Shown: in pieces, positions 12,326-27,200 of the stretch | Layout: every line of letters begins with the position of its first letter | Position numbering within the stretch: position 1 is the first letter of the stretch | Origin: Henckelia pumila | Lineage: Eukaryota > Streptophyta > Magnoliopsida > Lamiales > Gesneriaceae | DNA: 64,000 nucleotides | NCBI RefSeq assembly: GCF_033568475.1 | Contig: NC_133123.1 | Coordinates: forward strand, 140,632,062 to 140,696,061 | Direction: 5' to 3' | The notes under the pieces: model-generated | Databases searched by the model: none | Seen by the model: the letters and a program-made list of their open reading frames with translations, nothing else | Told to the model about the DNA's origin: nothing | Translations under genes and position numbers: made by a program

Positions 12326-14665
12326 ATGGCTTCGTTTTATTCAAATGCGAGCAATGAAGAAGATATAATACCTACCGCGTATTCACTAAGTCAGAAGCTC
12401 ATTTCTTATCCTTCATCCGGCCTTCCTGATAATAAAGGATATGCGAGCCAGCCGTCTGTTTCGGAATCCTACCTGAATTTGTTGTCCGCTAGCTCTATAT
12501 TGGCTCATGACCATGTTGACAACAATTATGTACGAAGCAGTGGTGAAAGGACAATTATTCCTCCAACGGGTTTTCCGACGGATGTGCAGCAAGTTGATAC
12601 ACAGCTGAATTTCATGTGCCGATTTTCAGATTGTGAGACAGTAACGGTAAATCCCCATGCATTTACTGAAGAACTAGAACACGGCCACGGTCCTAAACAA
12701 AAATCACCAAGTCATGGCTTATGTCTTAGTTTGGGATCTCAGGAACAGTCACTGGATCAGATGACTTCGAATATGAATCAGTATGCGAACTCGAGTCTCT
12801 GTTCCTTGTTAAGTTCCCATGTTTTGCAATCAGAGGACCATATTTCTCAAAGAATCAACCTTAAGAATGTTGAATACCTGTCATTTGATTTGTCGGGAGG
12901 GAACCAAGATGCTGTCAAATACGAAACGAACAATTTTCAGAACTTGATTAGCTCCAAGGAGACAATTTCTTTGCCATTTCTACATCAGAGATCAGAATCT
13001 TCGGGCACATTGTGCCACTCCAAGTATCTGAAGGCAGCTCAAGATTTGCTAGATGAAGTGGTGAATGTTCATACAGCTCTAGAAACATCAGAAAAAGGAA
13101 AGAATAAAACTTTACTTGGTCCAGATGGATCAAAAGAGACAGGTGCGAGAGTGGGCGAAACTTCTGCTGAATTTCAAGAATCAACTACAAATGCACCTGA
13201 TGTTTCACTTTCACCCACTGAACGCCATAATCTGCAGAATAAGATGACGAAACTTGTGTCCATGTTAGAAGAGGTATGCCCATAATCTATGTTGTTTATG
13301 TTGTGATGTGTGCTGGAGCATCTTATAGTTAAATTTTATATCCACCTTGGCTTCATTTTGTTTTGTATAAGCTGTTTTCTTGCTCCTAATTTTCCATATG
13401 AGCGACACTAGTTTGCGAATTTCTTTGTTATTTGTTTGTTTTGTAGGTTGACAGAAGATACAAACAATACAGCCATCAAATGCAAGCCGTGGTTTCATCA
13501 TTTGACATGGTGGCTGGGCATGGTGTCGCCAAACAATACTCGGCTCTTGCCCTTCGAACAATATCCAGACAGTTCCGTAGCTTGCGTGATGCAATCAAGA
13601 AACAAATTCAAGATACCCAAAATAACTTGGGGGAGCAAGATGCTGATTTGCATGGTCAAGGAGTATTATCCCGTCTACGCTATGTGGACCAGAAACTCAG
13701 GCAACAAAAGATAGTTCAGCAGTTCGGTATAATGAGACAACCGTGGAGGCCACAAAGAGGCTTGCCTGAAACTGCTGTTTCGGTACTTCGTGCATGGCTT
13801 TTCGAGCATTTTCTTCACCCGTATGTTTTTTCTCCTATTATTACTTCATATTGTCATTAGGAATGACTCCCTGATGCTGCTCCTAACTCTAATGTTTGAT
13901 GGTCATTGCATAGTTATCCGAAAGACTCGGAGAAAAGCATTCTTGCGAGGCAGACGGGATTAACCAGAAGCCAGGTAAATACACATACGCCAGCAAAACG
14001 GTGCCATAGTCTAAAGATTAATGAATGCCTTAGCATGCACGGTGTTGTATCAAGTATCAGTTTTCATAAGTTTCTTAAATCAGGTCGCAAACTGGTTTAT
14101 CAACGCTAGGGTCCGGCTTTGGAAACCCATGATCGAGGATATATACAAGGAGGAGTTTGGGGATGCAGAAACTGAACCCAAATCTTCACCAGAACATACA
14201 CCGCTGACTCGAGAGATCTCTGCACTTAAAGGCACAGAGGAAGGGCTGCAAGAAAGCTTAATATCGGCAGCTTCAGATGGCAAACGCTGGGGGCACTCCA
14301 TTGAGTCGAGGCACAACGTTTTTTCTAGTGCAGAGTTGAGCTATGAGGCGGGAGTTTTTCAAGAAAATGAGATTAATTATGGGTTAACTCATTTGCAGAA
14401 ACAACACATTAGTCAAGATTCAACTTCAAGACACAATGATATGATCTTGAACGGTTCAATGGGAAATCAAATGTCACTTGCTCTTGGGTATACTCGTAGC
14501 CAGAGAGATTCTCAGCCAATATCGGTTGAAAATAAATTGAAAGGCAACGGTGCTGAATCTTCTTCTATGGGAGTGGACAAATTGGAATACTATGATGAGG
14601 ACACCATAAATCATCAGCCCAGGTTTGTTAATCCGAACGGCCAGTTGTCTGATTTTGTATTATGA
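12326..14665 (+). CDS. BLH3/10-like: BEL1-like homeodomain protein (BLH3/BLH10-type)
   Basis: Four coding exons, 12326-13273, 13447-13820, 13914-13974 and 14084-14665, give 654 aa. The SKY motif ([16 protein letters not shown]) begins near residue 231. The BELL domain starts near 317 ([24 protein letters not shown]). The TALE homeodomain (about 418-480) has the extra PYP loop (HPYPKDSEK) and helix 3 with [20 protein letters not shown] motif near 590 and a final LSDFVL resemble the ZIBEL-like tail of the family. BELL proteins pair with KNOX homeodomain proteins and act in the nucleus on meristem, leaf and flowering genes. The ATG of [10 protein letters not shown] is the first ATG in frame and has good context. 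Exon borders match those of the second BELL gene downstream. The family is certain; the BLH3/BLH10 assignment comes from the opening sequence and from gene order. Confidence 0.95.
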
Positions 14666-16653
14666 TACCTTTTAGGTGGATTAGAGTTCAAAGACAGCGA
14701 ACACATACAGGAAATATAGAGATCATGTTTGGCTTCTCAAATAATTTTGAGTGAAACAATAAAGAAAAGGCCCGTATAAAGTATGTATCTTGTGCTGATA
14801 CTAGATACTCCATTGTATAGCATGTAAAGTCCAACCAACATTGTTTGTAAAGCATATATTATACCTATATTTGTATATTATATGGAACCGAAAGCGAGGA
14901 AGGCGTCTATTAAAAAGAGTAAGTGATATTTTTCTTTCTTTTCATGAGCTAAAATAGTGCCTGGGTGGAGTATATTGCTTCATTTTCCGATAATTCACAG
15001 CTTTTATTTGGTTCATCATATTCATGTATACTGCAGAGTATGCAGTAAGAACAATAGAATATATATTATAAAAGATGCATTCCATTCAATATTGAGATGA
15101 CCATTTCTAACATTGTCAGTGACCGCTGCAAAATTGTGTCTTTTTAACTTTGTCAACTGTAATAATTATTGTCATGAACAGTTAAATGTCTTGTGCAGTT
15201 TCTTAATAGAACCACAGTGTGCAGTGATGGTGTATCCGCAGAAAGTAAAATTTTCTTTGATTCAGAATGTGAAAATTTGACATAACATGAGTTCTTTTAG
15301 TTTTTGTGAAGATTTTAACGCTTCTGATCTCATTCATATATTGGATATGAAATCTAACCCCACAGGATCTCTTTTACTTCTGAAAAAATTTCTCATGATT
15401 GTCACCGAAATCTTGATTCTTGTGGTGGAGAATGAATCGTGGCTGTGCGATTATGAACTTTCCTTTTGAAAATCACAAGGCCATTCAGATTGTTCAGACA
15501 CTTTAATCAGTGAGTGGGCCTCGGAATTTAATAAAGAAACAAGACAACAAAGCCAGAGGCTGGCAATGGTACAGACAAGGATACAAAAATGGAAACCATT
15601 ATTGTTCTAAAACCATCCAACCCTTTTTATCCAATAATGGATTACCAATCTCATCAGTACAACAAAATAAAGAAGGGTTTTAAATTTTAATCAGCCTCAT
15701 TAGTTTTAAGCGCCAATGATCTTAGTTGTCCTTAAATAAGGTTTATAGATGAACGCGGAGCGCGATTCTGTGCATGGAGTCCAAGCTCAGTTCCGAATTT
15801 TGTATACCTATTAATTATGGTTCTGAAATTGCAAAATCTAGATAGATAAGTAAGTAAGAGTTTCAAAATATTGAAGCCCGCGTGATCCAAAGACTATAAC
15901 AGCACTGGCGGTAAAACTCCAGATATAGTATAGAATAATATTCCAACGCGACCTACTTTATCTAAGCAGAAACTATTTTATCATATTGCCTGTTTTCTTC
16001 TGTGTGATTTGTCGTATGATAGATACGATTAGGTTATGGCAGTGCTTTTTGAGTGTCCCAAAGAAATGTAACAGCAGCCATTAAAGCTGAGAGATTGGAG
16101 GAAAAGCCCAAAGGGATCAGTTTTTGGCCTATGTTCCATCTCCAATGATTCTCATCATGTCTCACCACCATTAGATAATGTGAGACCATCGCATTTTAAT
16201 GAAAATTCACTTGATGATCGAAAGTCTAAAATTTCACATCCAACGAGGAGAAACAGTGAAACACAGAAAAAAAAAATATTTTTTTGGAACTTTTCCCACG
16301 CAAGTTTTTACATGTCTAAAAGTTATGCTTCTTTTATTAAGTCCTGACAGAGGTCTTTTGATCAAGCTTTTATAGCTTACAGCTTGCTGATATAGTGTAC
16401 TGTTGACTTCAGAAAACAAAAGAAGAAAAAGAAAGAAAGAAAGAAGAATAATCGCTTTCCTATTGAATGAACTAAAGTCTTAATTAAAGAGGTATTTTTG
16501 TTCTTCACATTTTGCCAGCCCGTTTCTTCACTTTCATAAATCATATCCAAAGGAATGTCTGCTTTAATATTCGTGCAAGTTTTCTGATCAAGATCAATAC
16601 TTTTTCCCAAACCCAACAAAAATCAAACCACATAATCTTGCAAAAGTTTGGAA
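14666..16653. other. Intergenic between the two BELL genes
   Basis: About 2 kb holding the 3' flank of the first BELL gene and the promoter/leader of the second. A purine-rich GAAA repeat lies near 16418-16444. No credible gene is seen. Confidence 0.4.
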
Positions 16654-18453
16654 ATGGTATCAGAAGACTCGCCTTCAAACTCAAATTCAAGTATTCTACA
16701 TCAGTTCTTAGTTTCAAACTCCATAGCAGATCAAAATCAGTTTGAAAACCAGCATTTTGTTGCTTGTGGAACACAGTCTCACTCTCTACCTTCAAACATT
16801 CAATCTCTTGGTGAAAGAATGCCTAGATATGTAGACCTTTTCCATGCCCCACAACTATCAAATGAATCTGATTTAAGACATGGTACAAGGTCTATGAATC
16901 TTCTTGAAACATCAGCAGCCCACCAAGCTCAGAGGCTCTCACTTTCTTTAGGCTCAGTCATGGATCCTGGTTACATCATTTATAATAATCCCGGGCTCGA
17001 CAGAACCACAAGTGATTATTGTTTTCCTGGAACTGGATGTGCTTTTATCCCATCCGCTGCAATTGGAAGCTCAAAGTACTTGAAACCAGCTCAGACCCTC
17101 CTTGAAGAAATGGTTAATATTGGAAGCAAGGAAATTGATATCAGCAACAAGAAATATGTGGAGAAATTATCCCGCCGCAGCAAAAGTGCACCTTTCGGGT
17201 ACAATGAAGCACTTTCTGAGAAGCCTGGATCTTGTGTTCATCTTCTAAAGCTTCTTGCATTCCAACAAGAGGTTAATCCAATCTTTTAAGCATTTCTACG
17301 TGCCATGTTCATGATTATTAGTTGCATGATTATTCTCCTTTGACAAGAAAGAGCTGACTTCTCAATCAAAGCTGAAAAGATCAGTCATTTTTGCTGATAT
17401 CTGCTCAAATCAGAGCTTGGTTCGTCTCATTTGAACTTGATGTCGGGATATAGGAGCCAAAGCTCTAGTTATGACTTCAGTTCAAGAGCTTTTCAAGAAA
17501 TTACATTTCCTCTAAGATCAGTTGTTTTATTTGCCTTGATTTTGTCTCAAATATGAAATAAAACATAATGCGAACAAATGTTCTACTCTAGCATTTGGGA
17601 CTAGTATACACACTCCATTTTCTTACCCTTCTTCCATGAATTTAAGGTGGAGAGAAGATACGAGGAATACTATAATCATATGGAGGAATTGGTGTCATGT
17701 TTTGAGGCAATAGCAGGGGTAGGAGCAGGAAAATCTTACACCGCTCTTGCTCTTCAAGCCATGTCCAAACACTTCTGCATCCTAAGAAACACGATATTGT
17801 CTCAAATCCGTGCCACGAAACGAAAGATGGAAGCAGACATGCCAAGAATCAGTTCAAGATTAGGTCAACTGAGCCTGCTGGATCAAGAAAGTAGACATAA
17901 CAGAACCACACTGCAGCAGCAGCTTGGAATCACGCAGAGTTGGAGGCTGCTTCGGGGATTGCCGGAGAACTCTGTGATGATTCTACGTGCTTGGCTTTTC
18001 GAACACTTCCTTCATCCGTACTCATCTCGACACCTTAAATATTGCATATTGAGTGACATACATTTTCAGTGACAATATTTGTGAATGGTTTATATTCTTG
18101 TTTCCAGGTATCCTAATGATTCTGAAAAGCTTGTGTTGGCATCTCAAACAGGCCTGTCAAAGAACCAGGTGAACTCCTTTACTTTCAAATGGGATTTATG
18201 CAACTATAGATTTAGCATTAGAAATCTCCATTTTAGGTGCCATTTTTATGTTGATGATTGATTTTTGTAATCTGATATGAGGAATTATCTTGAAATGGTT
18301 GTGGTTCAGGTTTCTAACTGGTTCATAAATGCCAGAGTCCGTCTGTGGAAGCCCATGATAGAACAAATGTACAAAGAAGAATTTGGTGACTCTTCCATTG
18401 AATCCGATGAATTGCAGACTTCTACTGCAGAGGGAATAGGGGATTTATGTTGA
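16654..18453 (+). CDS. BLH11-like: BEL1-like homeodomain protein (BLH11-type)
   Basis: Four exons, 16654-17271, 17647-18017, 18108-18168 and 18310-18453, give 397 aa. The protein opens [18 protein letters not shown]. The SKY motif [22 protein letters not shown] lies near residue 139. The BELL domain starts near 207 ([24 protein letters not shown]). The TALE homeodomain follows ([27 protein letters not shown], then [15 protein letters not shown]). Intron positions and phases are identical to those of the first BELL gene, so the two share descent. This copy is much shorter, with a short N-terminus and only about 30 residues after the homeodomain and no ZIBEL-like tail. Short tails are usual for BLH11-type proteins as I recall them. 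By family it acts as a nuclear DNA-binding partner of KNOX proteins. The second-exon donor GTACTC is weak but is the only one in frame. Confidence 0.93.
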
Positions 18454-18968
18454 ATATAAATATATAACTTAATCTATATTGTATTTGTTACGTATCTATA
18501 ACTCGGATTCTAAGTTCTACTCTGCGCCAATCATAGTGGTTAACTTGTCTAAATTTGGCTTCTGTCACTGCTACAAATGATATAACAATATTGTTAATAA
18601 AACGGACCATTATCAGATAAAAGAAGGTTATGGTGAATGGTGATGTAAAAAATTTAACAATTTATATGCAAATTTTTAAATATTTTTCGGTTAAAATTTA
18701 GATATTAACTTTGTAGTTATATATTGGACACATCGAAGAACTTCAAAGAACATGGGTGACGACATTGTTTCATGACATTCGTGGAGCAGGTGAAACTAAA
18801 ACCAGAAACACTGTCTCAAAATTCAAACCCTAATGTCATCCAAACTACGTCTACGTACAAATTGAAATGGTCGCATATTATCCATAACAGGCAATCTTCT
18901 TCTTCAACAAGAAGAGGATTTGGTACATATATCAAGAGCAGTTAGTTAACATGATCAAATTTGAGCAC
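18454..18968. other. Intergenic between BELL gene and peroxidase
   Basis: This holds the 3' flank of the BLH11-type gene and the upstream region of the peroxidase. No gene is seen. Confidence 0.4.
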
Positions 18969-18976
18969 TATAAAAA
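18969..18976 (+). promoter_or_regulatory. TATA box of the peroxidase gene
   Basis: TATAAAAA lies about 95 bp upstream of the peroxidase ATG. This would give a leader of roughly 65 nt. Confidence 0.5.
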
Positions 18977-19066
18977 TCAAGAAATGGTGAACAAGAACTT
19001 CACCAAGAAACTTGGAAAAACAAGTGATTTGATCAAGCCATTTACAATCCGAAAACGTACCCGAAA

Positions 19067-20413
<1,347 letters not shown>

Positions 20414-21277
20414 AATCAAAGTTTGGCATGATTGTTGTTTGAGTAAGTTTAGCAATATGTATGGCTAGCTGTTGTATTATTGTGTGTGTTTGTAACTTTG
20501 TGTGGTTGTACACATAAGTTTTAAGTTAAATAATTTGTATTCTCGTGAAGCTTTGAATCATAATGATATTGTTAGTATTTTCGAGGAATTAATTAACAAT
20601 TTATTGGGTAATGATAGTCAATCAATGATTGAATACATGCATGGAAATGTTCATAAATTGGACACATGAATTTTCATGTGACATGATCTAGTTCGTAAAT
20701 ATTATATACTTTTAGGGACCGAAAATTATACACAAAAAAAAAAAGAAGGTTAATAGCATATATTATTTCAATCTTCGTGAAATCTCGACGTTATTGTGTG
20801 CAAAAAAACTCTATTAACTCAACATATTTTCAAAATTACAAAGATTATGTTTTCAAATCTTGAAGATACGGTGTTTATCCGTATATGTTTTTAGGTGTGT
20901 GATGCTCAAAATTTAAATATACAGATAGTTACAAGTGATTGTAAATTTCAACCAGCTTGATATTTCACAAGATATTGTAAATAATTAAGCCAAGAAAGAT
21001 AAAAGCTTAAATGATTTTTTATTTTTATTTTTAAGAGAGAGTGTATAAGCTCTTTTATTTTTCCCCCAACGTAGGAAAATCAATTTTCGTTGTAGCATTT
21101 CACAAACGCATGTTGTAATTAGTTTTTAATCTAAGAATTATTTGCGTTAATCTATTTACACTTGTGAGAGTGAACGAGTGAGTGATGAGAATCCAGCTCC
21201 CCCAGCCCCTCAAATTCTCGAACTTGTTCCCCCAAATAATGGCGTAATTCCAGTTGTCTGCGGAATCATACAGCATA
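20414..21277. other. Peroxidase 3' flank and GT4 upstream region
   Basis: AT-rich DNA with the likely peroxidase 3' untranslated region at its start and the GT4 leader near its end. Nothing else is recognised. Confidence 0.4.
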
Positions 21278-24200
21278 ATGCCGAAGCATTCGACGACGGG
21301 GATGATTTCGGTCCAGAAGAGATGGCCGCTGATGATTTTGCTTTGCTTCGCCCTCTCCACCGCCATTGCCTTCTTCATCGGATCCTCGTTCAATTCTTGT
21401 AATTCTGCTGAGTACGGAAATTTTGGCCCTCGAATCGACACAGTCGAACCGGAGAGCGGCGGCGGCGTTCAGAAAGGAGAAAATCCTCTCAGTTTCATGA
21501 ATTCGAAGCTTGTTCTTTTGGTTTCCCACGAACTCTCGCTCTCCGGTTAGAACCGATCGATTTAATACTTGTTCGGACATTTTTGTTTGAAGTGCGATTG
21601 GTTAAATTCTACAGAAATGACAGTTTTCCTATTTGAAAAAAACAATTTTTTTCGTCTTTAGTGAAAAATATGTTGATCTTTATCTCAAGTAGGAATAGTT
21701 TGTAATAGCGTAATTCGCGTTTCTAACCTTTTTTGCTTATAGTTTGCTTCAAGAGTTTTTTTTTTTTTTGGTTTATCTTGAATTTGATATTGAAATTAGG
21801 TGTAATCATTTTCAAAATGCTACGAGCATTAAAATGCAGGGTAGACATTTTAATTTGCGATGATGTTTCACAGGTGGGCCTTTACTGTTGATGGAACTTG
21901 CGTTTTTGTTAAGAGCTGTTGGCACGAGAATTGTCTGGATCACCAATCAAAAGCCTATGGAATCCGATGAATTTATCCATAGTTTGGAGCAAAGAATGAC
22001 TGACCGAGGAGTGAAGGTATGTTGAGGTTCATGTAGTGGGATAATTGGTTTGAATCCGATTTTACAACAATGCATCAGAATCATCATCTGAATAAAGTTT
22101 CTCGTTCATGAAGGTTTTGCCTGCAAAGGGGCAGGAAGCGGTTGACACGGCTCTGAAAGCTGATTTAGTCATTTTAAATACAGCTGTGGCTGGGAAATGG
22201 CTGGATGCTGTGCTCAAAGATAATGTGCCCCGTGTGCTCCCAAAGGTTTTGTGGTGGATTCATGAAATGCGAGGGCATTACTTTAACCTGGAGTATGTTA
22301 AGCACCTCCCTTTTGTTGCAGGTGCCATGATTGATTCACATACCACTGCTGACTATTGGAAGAACCGGACTCATGAGAGATTGGGGTATGCTACTTTGCA
22401 TGCGTGATTCAGTTGTGTACGAGATTCATGAATTAGTTTGGGTATCTTTACGAATGATAGTGTATTTAAGTAATGAGCATAAATCTTTTAAGCTCTAGGA
22501 ACAGTGATGTCAAACAATTGTTCTAAGCTTTGTGAAACCTAGTATAGGGTATGGTTGAATATCTCTGGATTTGGGTGATGTTCTCTTCTTATCTGAGCAA
22601 ATTCAAAAGAGAGGTAACCTGGGGTCAAGGCTTAGTATTTGTCTTTTTCCACTTCCAATGTTGCAGGATTAAGATGCCTGCGACCTATGTTGTGCACCTT
22701 GGGAATAGCAAAGACTTGATGGACGTAGCTGAAGACAGTGTGGCAAGAAGGGTCCTTCGAGAGCATATTAGGGAATCTCTTGGAGTCCGAAAAGATGATC
22801 TTCTGTTTGCCATTATCAACAGTATGCTTTACTTACCAAGAAGTTGTGAATTTATTCATTGTGCTTTCCTTAAACCAGTTGCCTATGTGGCAGCCATTAT
22901 TTTGGCTACATAGATGAATAGTTCCTGAGCGATGGATGTCTAATTGCTTCAGGTGTTTCCCGCGGTAAAGGACAGGATCTATTTCTTAAATCTTTCTTTG
23001 AAGCTCTACAACTTATCCAAGAGAAGAATTTGCATTTACCTCCAGTGTATGCAGTAATAGTCGGAAGTGACATGAGCGCTCAGACAAAATTTGAAACAGA
23101 ACTGCGCAACTTTGTGGCTGACAAAAAGATTCAGGACAGTGTGCGATTCGTAAACAAAACCCTGAATGTTGCTCCTTATCTAGCTTCTATTGATGTGCTT
23201 GTCCAAAACTCTCAGGTACCTGTCAATGCCTAGTTTTGTTCTGCTCACACTCAAACGTTAAGTTTCTTTTTTCCCCGATTTAATGTCATATGCATCCTTT
23301 TTTGAGTAAGATCTGGTGCTTTAGTATTGTGGACTATGAGATACCAGACAAAAATATCCGCAGATATTTTTGTAGATGAAACCAAATGAAAAATCCTGAT
23401 CGAGCATATTTTTAAAACTTTATTATTGGAGTTTTCTGTGTTGTGATTTCTTATAAAAATAATCGAATGTATAGGTTTAAGCAAAAGGGGATTTTTGTTC
23501 TCTTTAAGCTTAAAGTTTTGAAATCAAAGCGGACATTGAACTGCTGACTCAGTTTTACAATCTCAGGCCATCTTGCCATCTTGCCAGCTTGCCAGCTTGG
23601 TCAGTGGGTGATGTTTAAGTCAAGTAATGGAGATCCGATTGTCATATAATGGATGCCTTCCATTTCTGGCTTCATGCTATTACTTTCAGTTGTATTCTGT
23701 AATTTAGACCTCACGTAATGACATCCTTCCGGTTCAACTAAAAACTGCGAGAAAAAAGAATAAACCACAAACTGCTGAGTGCAAAGTGACACGTATAGGA
23801 ATCTCCGTAGCTTCAGGATAAACTCTTCTAATTTTATGATTATTTTCAAGGCATATGGCAAATAAACAGTTCTTTTGATATTATCCAATATAAACTAGCA
23901 TTCTTACTTTGGCTTCAAAATGTTGATGCGGCTGCGTTATTGTTATATCTGGCATGTATCTGAATCTAGTTTCATGGTCATTATGCAGACCAGAGAATAA
24001 CATTTTGTTAACATGTAGGCACGTGGAGAGTGTTTTGGGAGGATAACCATTGAAGCCATGGCTTTTCAGCTCCCTGTATTGGTAAACTTTCTGCTCTTGT
24101 CATCTGTCTCATATATCCATTTCATTGGAGTTCATTAAACTTGTATGCTTCGGAATATGATATCTCCATGTAGGTACAATCTGTTTGTGACTCTAGAATA

Positions 24201-27200
24201 ACTTGTTTGGGACCTGTTAGAAATTCAAGATCTAAGTTTCGGTGTTTGACAAACTTAGACATCAACTGAGCAGATCAGAAGAGAAACAGAACAGATAAGT
24301 TATCGAGCAGATCAATGGAGGCAACAAAGAAGCCAGATCAAGTTCAACGATGTCTTGAGATCAAATCAATTATCATAATTGATCTGCACATAGTATAGAT
24401 CAAAGCCACATTCAGACCGAATGATTCTCAGAAACAGAACAGATCAAGAACTTATGGAAGAGCCTAGAATGTCAGAGAGCTTTTGTGCTAAAAGACAAAA
24501 GGCAACAAAAGAAGATTTGAACGTTGCCAACAAAGAACCATAAAGTCAAGATCTAAGAGCAAATTAAGGAGACTTGTCGACACCTTAACGGATACTTTCT
24601 AAAGGCTATAAATACAAGAAGAGAAGAAAAGAAGAAACAGAGGTTAAGAAGCGTAAGAAAAAGAGAGCTACAGAAAGAGAAGAGAATACACGATCAGAAA
24701 TATCGAGTTGTAAGATTATATCAGATCAGTTGAGTGTTCTGTAAAACACTACCTTTGTAACAAGAAACAGACAAGGGCTGTGTTCTTGAGTGTCTAGGAG
24801 TTCTGAGATTAGGCAGCAGTGTAAGTCCAATCTTGGATCGGATCTGTGCAAATTGCTTGTATAAGATCAAAGTCTTCTAGAAAAGAGTGAATCCTTTCGA
24901 GGTGGAAGAAGGGGTGACGTAGGAGATTGAGCTCCGAACATCCAGAAACAAGTCTTTGTGTTATTTCTTATCTGTCAAACACATTCACTCACCTCACGAA
25001 TTCAACCAAGCCATTTGATCTGTGCTCGATCTGTTAGTCAATTTCTTCCGCACTGATTGATTAACATAGACACACGAGAAAGACAAGAGATCATTTACTA
25101 ACCCATCTGAACTCCATATAATTGAGAAAGATATTTTCGATCCTAACAAGTGGTATCAGAGAGAGGTACTTTCTCGTCTTTGAACATATTCAAATGGCCG
25201 CATTTAGTGAGATTGCTAAAAGCTTCTGGTACACCACCGTGGACAACTGTACTGCCAAAACTATTGAGACATGCTCCACTGCTAAGGATCTTTGGCAGCA
25301 GTTGATCAAGCTTGGAACAGATGAGGAGGCTGAGCAGATCAGGAGTCCAATGATTGAAGATCTTAAAGAACTCTGCTGCTCAGATAGTTCCAGATCAAAT
25401 GATGATGAGAGCACAAGTCAACCAATTCATCCATCTGACTTACTCGAACGTTGCTCAACTGAACCAATCGCTTTTATTGAGGAATCTTGCCATCCAGTTA
25501 GCTCATCAAGCTCTGATGATTATGAAGATAGCTGCCTCATGGCCAAAAGTGACCAACCACCTATCAGCAATCAATCATCAGATCAACTCTTCTCCAGTGA
25601 ACAGGTATTTGATTTCAACTCAGATGAATTTACACGAAAAGATTTAGCAAATGCATTACATGACATGAGTAAAGAGTATCAACGACTGTGCTTAGCATTT
25701 GAGGAAGTTAAGGCCAAGAAAAATGATTTGTCGGACTGCTCAACTGAACCCAATTGGGAAACATCAGTTGAGAAAATCAGTCTAGAAGCAGAGATTGCCA
25801 AGCTTAAGACAGAAATTGATAAGCTACAAGTGGAAAGTCAGCAATTAAGATTAGAAAATTTAAGACTGACTGAACTGAACACCACCTGGAATAAGTCATC
25901 AGCATTGTTAACTGAGATGCAAGAGTCACAAAAATCTTTTGGAGATAAGACATGTCTCGGATTTAGTGACAAGGACTGCAAACAAGCTGAGCCAATTACT
26001 CAATCCTGTCTGGACAAGAACACTTCAAATTATGTGAATTTGTCAAGTCCAGCACGATATATGAAAATATAGAACCTGATAATCATGTCAGTTCACCTAT
26101 ATCTCAACCAAAAACTCTTTACAATCGAGGATTGGGATATGTGGAACCAGAGAGTTCTAACTCAAGCCAGATAAAAAATAGACCAGTTCGTTCTGGATAT
26201 GGTCAAGCAAGAGAAGACTCTATGAAGGTACAACATAGACCACCTTATTTCAAAAATAGATCCGTTCAAAAAAGATATTGGAGGCCTAACTTGTACAATC
26301 AATCTAGACAGACATATCCAATGCACAAACGACACAATGCATATCATATTTATCATTCACATATATATCACCAGCACACACGACACAATATACAAACTTT
26401 ATGAGACACTTTCAATGATCGACCTGTTAGATTAATCAAAGCTTGGGTTCCTAAAGGACTAATCCATCGAGGACCCACATAAGATATGGGTACCATAACA
26501 TATTTTTATTTGTATTTGCAGGTGACAAGTACTGAGAAGAATTGAGAAAGGAATTACAGTACAGCAAACTTCAAAAAATTACAGAGGATGTTAGAGACAA
26601 CTATATCCAATCTCCACCGTTCATAATGAAGTTTAAGATGTTTTAAAGTTGCTGTCCAAATTTTAGCTTGATCTGACGGCTAGATTGTAAGATATGATTT
26701 TTTGAAAATTGTCGCTCAGTAGAACAAAAAAGTAGCGCGATAGTGCCCCTCAATAGCGCGATAGCGCTCCTAGCACTCCTTGGAAGCGCGATAGCGCTCC
26801 TAGCGCTCCTCCAAAACGCGATAGCGCTTCAGTAGCGCTCCTCCAAAGCGCGATAGCGCTGTTGCTATGAAAAGCATGCGAATCCGCATCAATCTCGGAG
26901 ATTAGATAAAGAACTGTGAAAAATAAAAGCTCGATGGGATTTCATCTACATATAAAAGAGATTTTGAAGATCACAAGAACATACCACACAACACAAAATC
27001 TGGAGAGAAACGCAACAAATTGAGGGGGAATGAAGATTCTCTCTGGCTTCTTAATTGAAGAAGAAAGCAGATCAGTCGAGAAGAAGAATAGAAGAACTGA
27101 GCAAAGCAGATCAATGTATCTAATAGGAACCAGATCAACTTGGAGGTAACATATCAACTCGAAGATACAGAGCAAGAGATAAGAATCCAGATTAAAGTTG

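Noticed and set aside
21254-21277. An upstream TTG start for the GT4 protein
   Set aside because: Nuclear plant genes rarely use TTG. The ATG at 21278 gives a normal short tail before the membrane segment.
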